Positions 50,770-59,565 of a stretch of DNA of 59,565 nucleotides are shown here, one piece after another. How positions within the stretch are numbered: position 1 is the stretch's first letter; each line of letters starts with the position of its first letter. Under the pieces are notes generated by a model. The model did not search any database, was not told the DNA's origin, and worked only from the letters and a program-made list of their open reading frames with translations. A program made the translations under genes and the position numbers. The DNA is from an uncultured Prevotellaceae bacterium (GTDB lineage: Bacteria; Bacteroidota; Bacteroidia; Bacteroidales; Bacteroidaceae). Location of the stretch: assembly GCA_900318915.1 (NCBI GenBank), contig ONMI01000036.1, positions 1 through 59,565 of the forward strand, read 5' to 3'.

Positions 50770-52188
50770 ATGATGACAACAACAGAAAAAATATTCCGTT
50801 ACAAAACCGCCGCACGCACCGTGCTCGGCGACTTGCACACGCCGGTGGCGGTTTATATGCGCCTGCGCGACCTCTACCCGCAGAGTGCGCTCATGGAGAG
50901 CTCCGACTATCATGCCCGTGTCAACGGCCGGAGTTTTATCGGCATGAATCCCGTGGCCAGCATCGCCATCGGACATGGACAGGTCACCACGGCTTTCCCC
51001 GACGGCACAAAGGTGCTGAAACGTTTGGACCCCTCCGACTCCTGCGACAAGGTGGTGGCCGACTTCCTGGCTCGTTTCAGCATCAGCGGACCGGAGAGCA
51101 CGCTGTGCGGTCTCTTTGGCTACACCTCTTTTAATATGGTGGCTTATTTTGAGCATATCTCTATCAAGGACGAGACGCTGGAGAAGAACGATGCGCCCGA
51201 TTTGCTCTATATCCTCTTCCGCGACATCATTGTGTTCGACCACTTCAACAACCGGCTGTCCATCGTCACCCTGACCGCCGACGGTGAGGGCGGGCGGCAG
51301 CTCGACGAGATAGAACACCTGATGGCAAAGGGCTCCGTCAACGACTATGGATTCAAACCGGTGGGTGAGGCTATGTCGACACTTACCGATGAGCAGCACA
51401 TGGATAATATCCGCAAGGGTATCGCCCACTGCCTGAGGGGCGATGTGTTCCAGATTGTGCTCTCCCGACGCTTCGTGCAGCGCTATGAGGGCGATGACTT
51501 CAAACTTTACCGCGCACTGCGCAGCATCAATCCTTCGCCCTATCTCTTCTATTTCGACTTTGGCGGGTTCCGCATTTTCGGGTCCAGCCCGGAGACGCAT
51601 TGCCGCATAGAGGGGCGTAGGGCTTATATCGACCCCATCGCCGGCACGACCCGGCGGACGGGTAATGCGGAGGCCGACCGGCAGGCGGCCGACTTCCTGC
51701 GCAATGACCCCAAGGAAAATGCGGAGCATGTGATGCTCGTCGACCTGGCACGCAACGACCTGAGCCGCAACTGCCGCGGCGTGAAGGTGGATTTCTACAA
51801 AGACTTGCAGTACTACAGCCATGTGATTCATCTTGTGAGCCGGGTGTCGGGCGAGTTGAGGCCGGAGTGCGAACCGGTGAAGGCGTTTTTCGACACGTTC
51901 CCGGCCGGCACACTGAGCGGCGCACCCAAAGTGAGGGCCATGCAGCTCATCAGCCGCTATGAGCCGCACAACAGGGGCGCCTATGGGGGATGCATCGGGT
52001 TCATCGGCTTCGATGGCAGTCTGAACCAGGCCATCACCATCCGCTCGTTCGTGAGTCGGAATGGGGAACTGTGGTTTCAGGCGGGTGGAGGCATCGTGGC
52101 CAAAAGCAATCCAGAGTATGAACTGCAGGAGGTGAACAACAAACTGGGGGCGCTGCGCAAAGCCATTGACATGGCCGCCGAAATGTAG
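50770..52188 (+). CDS. trpE: Anthranilate synthase component I
   Basis: A 472-residue chorismate-using enzyme that starts the Trp pathway with TrpG. Motifs: SALMESSDYHARVNGRSFIG (Trp feedback LLES-type site as LMESSD), GDVFQIVLSRRF, SPYLFYFDFGGFRIFGSSPE, IAGTTRRTG, MLVDLARNDLSR, FPAGTLSGAPKVRAM. Start at 50770 (MMTTTEKIF), 7 bp after the trpB stop; the longer frame overlapping trpB is not homologous. Confidence 0.94.
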   Translation: MMTTTEKIFRYKTAARTVLGDLHTPVAVYMRLRDLYPQSALMESSDYHARVNGRSFIGMNPVASIAIGHGQVTTAFPDGTKVLKRLDPSDSCDKVVADFLARFSISGPESTLCGLFGYTSFNMVAYFEHISIKDETLEKNDAPDLLYILFRDIIVFDHFNNRLSIVTLTADGEGGRQLDEIEHLMAKGSVNDYGFKPVGEAMSTLTDEQHMDNIRKGIAHCLRGDVFQIVLSRRFVQRYEGDDFKLYRALRSINPSPYLFYFDFGGFRIFGSSPETHCRIEGRRAYIDPIAGTTRRTGNAEADRQAADFLRNDPKENAEHVMLVDLARNDLSRNCRGVKVDFYKDLQYYSHVIHLVSRVSGELRPECEPVKAFFDTFPAGTLSGAPKVRAMQLISRYEPHNRGAYGGCIGFIGFDGSLNQAITIRSFVSRNGELWFQAGGGIVAKSNPEYELQEVNNKLGALRKAIDMAAEM

Positions 52189-52211
52189 AGTATGATATAA
52201 GAGTGAAGCTT

Positions 52212-52817
52212 ATGCAAACAATAAACAATCCAATAAAAGTCGTCATCATAGATAATTACGACTCTTTCACCTATAACCTCGCGCACCTGGTTGAGTCGCT
52301 GGGGGCTGAGGTCACCGTGTGGCGCAATGACAGGTTCGAAATACCGCAGTTGGAACCTTTCGACAAAATTCTGCTGAGTCCGGGACCGGGCATTCCCTCC
52401 GAGGCTGGACTCCTCTGCGAGGTGATACGGGCCTACGCCGGAAAGAAGCCTATCCTGGGCATCTGCCTGGGACACCAAGCCATCGGCGAGGTGTTCGGAG
52501 CCCGACTGGAAAACTTAAGTGAGGTGTATCATGGGGTGGCCACGGAGGGCTCACAATGGGGCAACGACCCGATATTCTCCTCGCTGCCGCAACGTGTCGT
52601 CATGGGGCGCTACCACAGTTGGGTGGTGAGCAGAGACAACTTGCCTCACTGTCTCACCGTCACAGCCGAGAGTGACGACGGATGCATCATGGCCCTCCGG
52701 CACAATGATTTTGATGTAAGGGGACTGCAGTTCCACCCGGAGAGTGTGCTCACTCCCGACGGCGCAGTGATGCTGCGCAACTGGCTCTATCCCCCAAAGG
52801 AACATATGTCCCTTTAA
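52212..52817 (+). CDS. trpG: Anthranilate synthase component II (glutamine amidotransferase)
   Basis: A 201-residue class I glutamine amidotransferase giving ammonia to TrpE. IDNYDSFTYNLAHLVE, SPGPGIPSEAG, GICLGHQAIGE (catalytic Cys), and QFHPESVLT (His, Glu) are present. The ATG at 52212 is preferred over a GTG at 52203. The last residues (HMSL) and the stop are encoded by the head of repeat copy 5. It ends the trp operon. Confidence 0.94.
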   Translation: MQTINNPIKVVIIDNYDSFTYNLAHLVESLGAEVTVWRNDRFEIPQLEPFDKILLSPGPGIPSEAGLLCEVIRAYAGKKPILGICLGHQAIGEVFGARLENLSEVYHGVATEGSQWGNDPIFSSLPQRVVMGRYHSWVVSRDNLPHCLTVTAESDDGCIMALRHNDFDVRGLQFHPESVLTPDGAVMLRNWLYPPKEHMSL

Positions 52818-52860
52818 CATCCCTTTAACTTCCCTTTAACATCCCTTTCACTTCCCTTTA
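52796..52860 (+). repeat. 11-bp tandem repeat element, copy 5
   Basis: Head aaaggaacatatgtcccttt followed by CCCTTTAACTT/CCCTTTAACAT units, filling the gap between the convergent trpG and prfC genes and containing the trpG stop and touching the prfC stop. Confidence 0.8.
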
Positions 52861-54426
52861 GAACTCTGAGGTGAAGTGGAAGCGGATGTGCTTGAAGTCT
52901 TCCTGCGCCATCGACAGCACATAGCCGGAGTCGGCCAGGAATACATCACGGCCTTCACGGTCCTTCGCCATGTACTGGTACTTGCGTTTCTTGAAGTTGG
53001 CCAGCTCGGCCTCGTCGTCGCTCTCTATCCAGCAGGCTTTGTACAGATGCACGGGTTCCCAGCGGCACTTGGCGTTGTACTCGTTCTCCAAGCGGTACTG
53101 GATTACCTCAAACTGCAGTTGGCCCACAGTGCCGATAATCTTACGGCCGTTGAACTGGTTCACGAACAACTGGGCCACGCCTTCGTCCATCAGCTGCTCG
53201 ATGCCCTTGGCCAACTGTTTCGACTTCATCGGGTCATCGTTCTCAATGTATTTGAACATCTCGGGCGAGAAGGAGGGCAGACCGCGGAAGTGGAGCTTCT
53301 CACCGTCGGTCAGCGTGTCGCCAATCTTGAAAATGCCGTTGTCGGGCAGACCGATGATGTCGCCGGGATAGGCTTCCTCGATGGTCGACTTGCGCTGGGC
53401 CATGAATTGGGTGGGGGAGGAGAAACGGAGTGTCTTGCCCTGACGAACATGCAGGTAGGGCTGGTTGCGCACAAACTTGCCGCTGCATATCTTGCAGAAA
53501 GCGATGCACGAACGGTGGTTGGGGTCGATGTTGGCCGTTATCTTGAAGATAAAGCCGGTGAAGTGGGGCTCCTCCGGATTCACCATGCGCTCCTCGGCTT
53601 TCGTCTCACCGGGACTGGGCGCTATTTTCACAAAACAGTTGAGCAATTCCTGCACGCCGAAGTTGTTCAGCGCGCTCCCGAAGAAGACGGGGGCCACCTG
53701 GGCGGCCTTATAGTCGGCCTCGTTGAACTCGGGATACACACCGTCTACCAGTTCCAGGTCGTCGCGCAGCTGCTGGGCGTCCTGCTCGCCGATGCGCTCC
53801 ACCAGTTCGTCACTGGCGATGTCTACCTCCACTTTCTCTGTCACGCGTTGCTTGTCGGGGGTGAAGAGGTCGAGCTTCTGCTCGTAGATGTTGTACACGC
53901 CCTTGAAGCGGGCTCCTTGGTTGATGGGCCATGACAGGGGGCGTACCTTTATCTGCAGCTCTTCTTCCAGCTCGTCGAGCAGATCGAAGGGGTCGCGGCC
54001 CTCGCGGTCCATCTTGTTGATGAAGATGATGACGGGGGTGTTGCGCATGCGGCACACGTTCATCAGTTTGCGCGTCTGCGTCTCCACACCTTTCGCACCG
54101 TCCACCACGATGATGGCGGAGTCAACGGCGGTGAGCGTGCGGTAGGTGTCCTCGGCGAAGTCCTGGTGACCGGGGGTGTCGAGGATGTTCACCTTGTAGC
54201 CTTCGTAGTCGAATTCCATCACCGAGGTCGATACGGAGATACCGCGCTGCTTCTCGATGTCCATCCAGTCGGAGGTGGCTGTCTTGCGTATCTTGTTGCT
54301 CTTCACGGCACCGGCCACTTGTATCTGGCCGCCGAAAAGAAGGAATTTCTCGGTGAGGGTGGTCTTGCCGGCATCGGGGTGGGAGATGATGGCGAAGGTA
54401 CGTCTGCGTTCTATTTCTGGGTTCAT
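52858..54426 (-). CDS. prfC: Peptide chain release factor 3
   Basis: A 522-residue translational GTPase that recycles RF1/RF2. GTPase motifs: [20 protein letters not shown] (G1), [12 protein letters not shown] (G2), [16 protein letters not shown] (G3), [15 protein letters not shown] (G4). The RF3-type C-terminus ([21 protein letters not shown]) is present. Last gene of the operon that runs from 56598. Confidence 0.95.
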   Translation of the reverse strand: MNPEIERRRTFAIISHPDAGKTTLTEKFLLFGGQIQVAGAVKSNKIRKTATSDWMDIEKQRGISVSTSVMEFDYEGYKVNILDTPGHQDFAEDTYRTLTAVDSAIIVVDGAKGVETQTRKLMNVCRMRNTPVIIFINKMDREGRDPFDLLDELEEELQIKVRPLSWPINQGARFKGVYNIYEQKLDLFTPDKQRVTEKVEVDIASDELVERIGEQDAQQLRDDLELVDGVYPEFNEADYKAAQVAPVFFGSALNNFGVQELLNCFVKIAPSPGETKAEERMVNPEEPHFTGFIFKITANIDPNHRSCIAFCKICSGKFVRNQPYLHVRQGKTLRFSSPTQFMAQRKSTIEEAYPGDIIGLPDNGIFKIGDTLTDGEKLHFRGLPSFSPEMFKYIENDDPMKSKQLAKGIEQLMDEGVAQLFVNQFNGRKIIGTVGQLQFEVIQYRLENEYNAKCRWEPVHLYKACWIESDDEAELANFKKRKYQYMAKDREGRDVFLADSGYVLSMAQEDFKHIRFHFTSEF

Positions 54427-54466
54427 TGTGTCTCTTTACTTTTCTGATGGTGTGGTGGCCGTCTCG

Positions 54467-55333
54467 TTACGACTGCTCGTCGGCCATGATTTGTTGGATG
54501 GTTCTGGCCAGCGAGGTCTCCCAGTGGGGGATGGTCAGATGGTAGTCGTGCTTTATCTTGGTCTTGTCGAGCACGGAGTAGGCGGGACGGCTGGCGGCTG
54601 TGGGATACTCTGAGGTGTGAAGGGGGCGAACCTGGCAGGTGCCGATACCGGCCAGACGGTGGATGGCGATGGCAAAGTCGTACCAACTGGTCACACCCTC
54701 GTTGCTGAAGTGGTAGAGACCGGGGCGCACGCCTTGCTCGATGATGCTGAGGATGGCCTCGGCCAGGTCGGCGGCACAGGTGGGGGTGCCTATCTGGTCG
54801 AACACCACGCCGAGCTGCTCCTTCTCGCGCCCCAGACGCATCATGGTCTTCACGAAATTATGGCCGTAGCGGCTGTAGAGCCAGGCGGTGCGGATGATGA
54901 GGGCGTTGGGGCAGAACTTGGTCACACCGAGCTCGCCGGCCAGCTTGGTGTTGCCGTATACGCTGTCGGGACAGGGTGTCTCGTCTTCCTGATAGGGCAG
55001 GTGGTGCTCGCCGTTGAAAACATAGTCGGTTGAGATGTGTATCATCCATCCGCCGCGCTTGCCGATGGCGGCGGCCAGATACGACGGAGCCACGGTGTTG
55101 AGTGTGGTGCACAACTCGCGCTCGCTCTCGGCTTTGTCCACGGCCGTGTAGGCGGCGCAGTTCACAATGCCGTCTATGCCGTTGCGGTTCACAAAGTCTT
55201 CCACGGCAAGCTGGTTGGTGATGTCGAGCTCGGCAACGTCGGTGTTGTAGAAGGTATGGGTGCTGTGCTGTGCCTCCAGGTGCCGCAGCTCACTGCCCAG
55301 TTGGCCGTTGCAGCCGGTGATGAGTATCTTCAT
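54467..55333 (-). CDS. rfbD: dTDP-4-dehydrorhamnose reductase
   Basis: A 288-residue SDR-type reductase for the last step of dTDP-L-rhamnose synthesis. MKILITGCNGQLGSEL (NAD(P)H loop), HISTDYVFNG, YGNTKLAGE (Tyr-Lys pair), RTAWLYSRYGHNFVKTM. No other rfb genes are here, which is common in Bacteroidales, where rfbD sits with DUF4924. Confidence 0.93.
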   Translation of the reverse strand: MKILITGCNGQLGSELRHLEAQHSTHTFYNTDVAELDITNQLAVEDFVNRNGIDGIVNCAAYTAVDKAESERELCTTLNTVAPSYLAAAIGKRGGWMIHISTDYVFNGEHHLPYQEDETPCPDSVYGNTKLAGELGVTKFCPNALIIRTAWLYSRYGHNFVKTMMRLGREKEQLGVVFDQIGTPTCAADLAEAILSIIEQGVRPGLYHFSNEGVTSWYDFAIAIHRLAGIGTCQVRPLHTSEYPTAASRPAYSVLDKTKIKHDYHLTIPHWETSLARTIQQIMADEQS

Positions 55334-55355
55334 AGGATAGGGTTGCTTGATTTAG

Positions 55356-55904
55356 TCATTCGTCAAAATTCAGTCCTTCGGTCTTGTCTTTCAGATAGTA
55401 GTCGGACAGCATGCCCATCAGCGTGCTGATCTCTCCTATGGCATGGGCGGTCTCGGCCGACACTTCCTTCTTCTGCAGACGGAGCATCATCAGTCCGTAG
55501 AGGGCGTTGAGGCAGGTCTCCACCTCGTTCTCGTCGCTATGAGCTCCCTTGTTGCGCAGCTCCACGATAAAGGGCAGCACCTTGTAGTACTCGGCCGTGT
55601 AGAAGGGAAACTTCACACTCTCCAGCAGCATGGCATGCAGCTCTGAGAGGTCCTGCACGATGATGCGCAGTATCTGGATGTGGCCTTTCTCACGCACACC
55701 CTCCTGGTTCATCATCCGTATCAGGTTGCCGTACCAGTCGGTCAGGTCTTCTTTCTGCTCCTCGTCGTAGTCAAACTGACTGATATACTCGTGGCGCAGA
55801 CGCGACAGACTGCAGCCGTAAGCACGTATGATGTCTTCCACCTGCCACATATAGAGCAGGTATTCGGCAATGTTCTTCTTGCGTAATTCTTGTGATATAT
55901 ACAT
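55356..55904 (-). CDS. DUF4924 family protein
   Basis: A 182-residue cytosolic helical protein (MYISQELRKKNIAEYLLYMW) of the conserved Bacteroidetes family DUF4924, function unknown. The frame is open further upstream, but that part overlaps the lysE-type gene and is not conserved-looking. It lies 22 bp after the transporter and 22 bp before rfbD, so it is in their operon. Confidence 0.85.
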   Translation of the reverse strand: MYISQELRKKNIAEYLLYMWQVEDIIRAYGCSLSRLRHEYISQFDYDEEQKEDLTDWYGNLIRMMNQEGVREKGHIQILRIIVQDLSELHAMLLESVKFPFYTAEYYKVLPFIVELRNKGAHSDENEVETCLNALYGLMMLRLQKKEVSAETAHAIGEISTLMGMLSDYYLKDKTEGLNFDE

Positions 55905-55926
55905 GTTGATCGAAATGTCTTCCTGA

Positions 55927-56598
55927 TCAGTAGTAGTGGATGGTAAAAAGGTTGAAGGCGGTGCCGAAAAGCACGATGAGCGAGAAAACAATCACCACAC
56001 TGCCTATCACCTTGTTGATAATGACAATACCGTTGTCGTTGAATTGCACACGTATCTTGTCGATGAGCCACGTAAGTCCGAACCACCACAGCATCGCTCC
56101 CGCCACAATGCTCAGATAGCCTATCATCATCACCATGGGATGCCCGGGTATCACAAAGGCAAGCTGGGCAAAGCAGGCCATGAACAGCAGAATGATGAGC
56201 GGATTGGACAGGGTGAGCAGAAAGGCGGTCAGACCGTTGTGGAAATAGGTGCCTTTCGTGGTGCCGCTCTTGTGCATGTTCTTCGTGGGGTTGGAGAAGA
56301 AACTGGCAAAACCGAAAACCAGCAGCACCAGACTGCCCACTATCTGAAGAAAAAACTGGTTGCGCGCATTGGTTATCAGGTCCATCACAAAACTCATGCC
56401 AAGACCCGTAATCAACGCGTAGAAAAGGTCGCTCGCTGTGGCGCCCACACCTGTTACAAAGCCGTACCACCGGCCTTTGTTCAGCGTGCGCTGCACACAC
56501 AATATGCCTACCGGACCCATCGGGGCCGATGCAAGCATACCTATTATGACACCCTTGAATATCGTATTCAGGATATCTATTTGAAACGTAAATGGCAT
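55927..56598 (-). CDS. LysE family translocator
   Basis: A 223-residue inner-membrane exporter with about six helices. Typical LysE features: GVIIGMLASAPMGPVGILCVQRTLNKGRWYG near the start and TLSNPLIILLFMACFAQ. The start chosen is MPFTFQIDI at 56598, right after a perfect promoter; a longer frame to 56712 would run through that promoter. Exports amino acids or related small molecules. First gene of a four-gene operon. Confidence 0.88.
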   Translation of the reverse strand: MPFTFQIDILNTIFKGVIIGMLASAPMGPVGILCVQRTLNKGRWYGFVTGVGATASDLFYALITGLGMSFVMDLITNARNQFFLQIVGSLVLLVFGFASFFSNPTKNMHKSGTTKGTYFHNGLTAFLLTLSNPLIILLFMACFAQLAFVIPGHPMVMMIGYLSIVAGAMLWWFGLTWLIDKIRVQFNDNGIVIINKVIGSVVIVFSLIVLFGTAFNLFTIHYY

Positions 56599-56606
56599 AT
56601 CGACTG

Positions 56607-56638
56607 CAAAGTTACGGAAAATCGAGTGAAAAGCCAAA
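56607..56638 (-). promoter_or_regulatory. Promoter of lysE-DUF4924-rfbD-prfC operon
   Basis: Minus-strand TTTG (56635-56638), 20 nt, TAACTTTG (56607-56614) followed by C. It ends 8 bp before the ATG at 56598, so the transcript probably has a very short leader or none. Confidence 0.8.
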
Positions 56639-56773
56639 TTTTGGAGCAGCGAATGCAAAAACAATGCACGCATTGGTTTTGCTGGGTCTTGACATAATTC
56701 GGCTTCAGTCAAATTCCTTTTAGAGTAAAAAAATACAAATTCATGACAAAATAAAAAATTTTAGCTACAAATC

Positions 56774-56804
56774 TTTGTCGGCTAAAGCTTTTTTCCTAAC
56801 TTTG
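56774..56804 (+). promoter_or_regulatory. Promoter of ROK kinase gene
   Basis: TTTG at 56774-56777, 19 nt, TAACTTTG at 56797-56804 followed by C. Confidence 0.8.
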
Positions 56805-56855
56805 CAAAGATAGTGATATCTTACCTTGGGCAATATTTCTTTAATAATAAATAAT

Positions 56856-57833
56856 ATGAATACACAATCCGAAATGAAACCGTATGTAATTGGCTTGGAC
56901 CTGGGTGGTACCAACTCCGTTTTTGGCATCGTCGACAGCCGTGGCGAAATAAAAGCCACTACCGCTATCAAGACACAGGGATTCGACACCGTCGATGATT
57001 ATGTCGACGCTTCCGTCAATGCCCTGCAGGTCATCATAGAGCAGGTGGGCGGCATCGACAACATCAAGGCGATGGGTATAGGAGCCCCCAACGGCAACTA
57101 CTATAATGGTACAATCGAGTTCGCTCCCAACCTCTCCTGGGGCCATGATGGCGTAGTGCCCCTGGCCAAGATGTTCAGCGACAGGCTCGGCATTCCCGTG
57201 GCTCTTACCAACGACGCCAATGCCGCTGCTATCGGTGAGATGACCTATGGCGTGGCACGTGGCATGAAAAACTTCATCATGATTACACTCGGCACGGGCG
57301 TGGGCTCGGGCATCGTCATCAACGGCCAACTGGTCTACGGCTGCGACGGATTCGCCGGTGAGCTCGGACATGTCATCATGCGGCGGACCAACGGACGTCC
57401 CTGCGGATGCGGACGCTTCGGCTGTTTGGAAACTTACTGCTCGGCCACAGGTGTGGCCCGCTCGGCACGCGAACTCATCGACACCACCGACACACCCTCG
57501 CTCCTGCGTGAGATGAAGGCGGAGGACATCACTTCGCTTGATGTGTCAATCGCTGCCAACAAGGGCGACAAACTGGCTCTCGAGGTGTATGAGTTCACCG
57601 GCAAGATGCTGGGTGAGGCTTGCGCCGACTTCGCTGCTTTCTCCTCGCCCGAGGCTTTCATCTTCTTCGGCGGACTCACCAAGGCTGGCGATCTCATCAT
57701 GGATCCCATCAAGAAGAGCTACAACGAGAAGGTGCTCAAAATCTTCCAGGGCAAGGCAAAGTTCCTCATCAGCGGTCTCGACGGATCGGCTGCCGCCGTT
57801 CTCGGCGCTTCGGCCATCGGATGGGAAATCTAA
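56856..57833 (+). CDS. ROK-family glucokinase
   Basis: A 325-residue sugar kinase. VIGLDLGGTNSVFGIVDSRG is the ATP-phosphate motif; LTNDANAAAIGE, LGTGVGSGIVINGQL and the zinc motif CGCGRFGCLETYCS mark the ROK family, with ELGH ahead of it. It probably phosphorylates glucose to feed glycolysis. The start at 56856 (MNTQSEMKPYVIG) is preferred; an upstream in-frame ATG at 56826 adds ten unlike residues. A terminator follows at 57861. Confidence 0.92.
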   Translation: MNTQSEMKPYVIGLDLGGTNSVFGIVDSRGEIKATTAIKTQGFDTVDDYVDASVNALQVIIEQVGGIDNIKAMGIGAPNGNYYNGTIEFAPNLSWGHDGVVPLAKMFSDRLGIPVALTNDANAAAIGEMTYGVARGMKNFIMITLGTGVGSGIVINGQLVYGCDGFAGELGHVIMRRTNGRPCGCGRFGCLETYCSATGVARSARELIDTTDTPSLLREMKAEDITSLDVSIAANKGDKLALEVYEFTGKMLGEACADFAAFSSPEAFIFFGGLTKAGDLIMDPIKKSYNEKVLKIFQGKAKFLISGLDGSAAAVLGASAIGWEI

Positions 57834-57860
57834 TATTCTTCTCTGTCAGATAATTGTTGT

Positions 57861-57907
57861 CATCTCCCCTTGCCCTCAGGTGGCAGGGGGAGATGTCTTT
57901 TTAAGTT
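57861..57907 (+). terminator. Terminator of ROK kinase gene
   Basis: 14-bp stem catctccccttgcc / ggcagggggagatg (with one mismatch) and tcttttt after it. It ends just before the ComEC start, so that gene may depend on readthrough or a hidden promoter. Confidence 0.85.
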
Positions 57908-57911
57908 CTGC

Positions 57912-59435
57912 ATGCGCACCAACGGCCCTCTTCAGCTGTATCCTCTTCTCCGCATGGCGCTGGCCATGGCGGCGGGCATCTTCGTGGCTTACGAATGGGC
58001 GTCACCGTTCCCGGTGTGGGCGTGGTTGGCTGCCTCGGCCGGCTGTATCGCTGTGGCAGTGGCCTGCCGCCGGTGGGCGGTAGCGCAGGGATGTCTCATC
58101 ATGGCATCCTGCTTCTTCTTGGGCGCATACCTTCTGGCCAGGCAGCTCCAGTCGTTGGAACGGGTGCTCCCCGAGGAGAAGACAGCTTGCACGGCGGTCT
58201 TGCTGAGCGAACCGCAACAGAGGGGAAAGGTGGTGAGAGCCGACATGCAGGTGGTGGGCGGTGAACTCGACGGCCTGAAGGTCAAGGCGAGTGTCTTGCG
58301 CGATGCGGAGCAGCGCTACCGCTCGCTGCATGTGGGGCAGGGCATCAGGGCACTGATGAGTCTGCAGAAACCGCAAAACTTCACCGACTCTCGTTTCAAC
58401 TATCCGCTCTATCTGCGCTGCAGAGGTTTTACTGCTACAGCTTTCATCCTTGCGGATGAATGGCAGATAGAGCAGGTGTCGCTGCAGAGCTGGTCGCATC
58501 TGCAGCGCACGCGGCTGGTGGCCCTGACCATGAGGCAGAACCTGCTCCGGCGATATCTCGACATGGGCATCGGGGAGGAAGAGGCGGCGGTGGCGGTGGC
58601 CATGACACTGGGCGACCGCTCCCGACTCACCAACGAACTGCGCGATATGTACTCCATGAGCGGGGCCTCGCACATCCTGGCGCTCTCCGGCATGCATCTG
58701 GGCATTATTTATATGCTCTTCTCCTTCCTGCTCAGTTTCGGAAGGTGGAGATGGTTGCGGGAGATGCTCATCGTGGTGGGGATATGGGCCTACGTCTTCC
58801 TCACCGGACTGTCACCGTCGGCGGTGAGGGCGGCGGTCATGATAACCATCTATTCGGTGGTGAGTGTGGCCGACCGCAACCGCATGTCGCTCAATGCGTT
58901 GGCGTTCGCGGCACTGGTCATGTGGATGGCCAATCCGCTCAGCCTCTATGATGTGGGTTTTCAGATGTCTTTCATGGCGGTGCTGGCCATTCTGGTGCTC
59001 TATCCCGCAGTGTTTGGTTGGGTAGACCGCCAATGGCTCAACAGCCACAGAATCATAAAATGGACATGGGCCATGGTGGTGCTCTCTTGTTGCGCTCAGG
59101 TGGGTGTGGCACCGCTCACGGCTTATTATTTCGGCCGTTTCTCGGTCTATTTCCTCCTCACCAATTTTGCGGTCATCCCTTTGGCCACCTTGCTGCTTTA
59201 TCTCTCCGTGGCTTTGGTGGCGTGTATGGCCTGGCCGGCAGCGGCGGCATGGCTGGCAAAACTGCTGGCGTTGGTGGCGTCGTGGCAGAATGCTGCTGTG
59301 CAGTGGATTTCTCAATTGCCCGGAAGCCACATCGAGAACATCATGCTCAACCGCCTGCAGGTGTTTCTTATCTATGTCTGCATGGCGGCCCTCATCGTCT
59401 TCACCGCACGTTGCATCCAACTGAAAAAGAAATAA
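57912..59435 (+). CDS. ComEC/Rec2-family membrane protein, short form
   Basis: A 507-residue multi-pass membrane protein. After three N-terminal helices and a soluble OB-like loop (DUF4131-type, about 95-190) comes the Competence domain: MYSMSGASHILALSGMHLGIIY, LTGLSPSAVRAAVMI, MWMANPLSLYDVGFQMSFMAV. It lacks the C-terminal metallo-beta-lactamase domain of Bacillus ComEC, as is common in Bacteroidetes. It is the likely channel for taking up single-stranded DNA. The start (MRTNGPLQLYP) follows the terminator by a few bases. Confidence 0.9.
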   Translation: MRTNGPLQLYPLLRMALAMAAGIFVAYEWASPFPVWAWLAASAGCIAVAVACRRWAVAQGCLIMASCFFLGAYLLARQLQSLERVLPEEKTACTAVLLSEPQQRGKVVRADMQVVGGELDGLKVKASVLRDAEQRYRSLHVGQGIRALMSLQKPQNFTDSRFNYPLYLRCRGFTATAFILADEWQIEQVSLQSWSHLQRTRLVALTMRQNLLRRYLDMGIGEEEAAVAVAMTLGDRSRLTNELRDMYSMSGASHILALSGMHLGIIYMLFSFLLSFGRWRWLREMLIVVGIWAYVFLTGLSPSAVRAAVMITIYSVVSVADRNRMSLNALAFAALVMWMANPLSLYDVGFQMSFMAVLAILVLYPAVFGWVDRQWLNSHRIIKWTWAMVVLSCCAQVGVAPLTAYYFGRFSVYFLLTNFAVIPLATLLLYLSVALVACMAWPAAAAWLAKLLALVASWQNAAVQWISQLPGSHIENIMLNRLQVFLIYVCMAALIVFTARCIQLKKK

Positions 59436-59565
59436 CGCGCCGCCCCCCAATTTTTAATCTTTAATCTTTAGGTGGGTTCTATTAATTATGTCGAGGCGAT
59501 TTTTGATTTTTAGTCGTGTGCAGAGTGTAAGTTGAAGAGGGAGTATAGCGGGCTATACGACCGAT
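59436..59565. other. Window end, no feature
   Basis: A GC-rich run (gcgccgcccccc) and a small direct repeat (aatcttt twice) follow the ComEC stop. No gene or clear terminator is seen before the sequence ends. Confidence 0.5.

Noticed and set aside
55905-55991. Longer DUF4924 start
   Set aside because: The extension overlaps the end of the LysE-type gene and is Ser-rich without homology; the family starts at MYISQEL.

Overview
The window looks like chromosomal DNA of a gut or oral Bacteroidales bacterium, most likely Prevotella or a close relative. The evidence is a SusC/SusD pair, promoters of the Bacteroidetes type (TTTG, 19-20 nt, TAnnTTTG), no strong Shine-Dalgarno dependence, DUF4924 next to rfbD, and several secreted proteins ending in a short KG(I/L)YIxNGKKxxxK sorting-like tail. 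No rRNA, phage, CRISPR array or intact insertion sequence was seen.

Layout. 1-6.4 kb: a secreted protein plus a small acidic protein, a 430-bp gap bracketed by imperfect inverted repeats, then (minus strand) a C10 cysteine protease plus a second small acidic protein. 6.9-22.1 kb (minus): a pectin utilisation locus with a PL1 pectate lyase, a surface lipoprotein (DUF4957/DUF5123 type), SusD, SusC, a frameshifted OB-fold-repeat protein and a GH28-GH105 fusion. 22.4-24.5 kb: tRNA-Cys, a FeoB-associated protein, and a TrpB2 gene behind a Trp-rich leader-peptide attenuator. 24.6-29.5 kb (minus): a FucI-like isomerase, FGGY kinase and split transketolase, a set that fits D-apiose/apulose catabolism. 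29.9-32.6 kb: NupG-like MFS transporter, bifunctional nuclease, rsmE. 32.7-37.0 kb: a TPR-AraC regulator and the four-gene operon it probably controls. 37.5-40.6 kb: ettA, a cupin and cutC. 40.7-44.3 kb: a secreted adhesin-like protein, a third small acidic protein and a secreted nuclease. 44.35-52.8 kb: a TrpF-like pseudo-enzyme, a secreted protein, then a complete trp operon (leader-D-C-F-A-B-E-G). 52.9-56.6 kb (minus): LysE, DUF4924, rfbD and prfC. 56.8-59.4 kb: a ROK glucokinase and a short ComEC.

Most notable: (1) two near-identical trp leader peptides (WWWRSS) with terminators, one before trpB2 and one before trpDCFABEG; (2) three small acidic proteins with a shared N-terminal YIxP and C-terminal W..(L/V)WD motif, each directly downstream of a secreted protein with the sorting-like tail; (3) a TrpF paralogue that has lost the catalytic Cys and Asp and other site residues; (4) an interspersed element with a CATATG palindrome and an 11-bp tandem tail, found five times in one orientation and often touching stop codons; (5) a 21-bp-spaced direct repeat that fits an AraC-type operator directly downstream of the AraC-type gene. 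All functional calls come from reading motifs; no database search was run.
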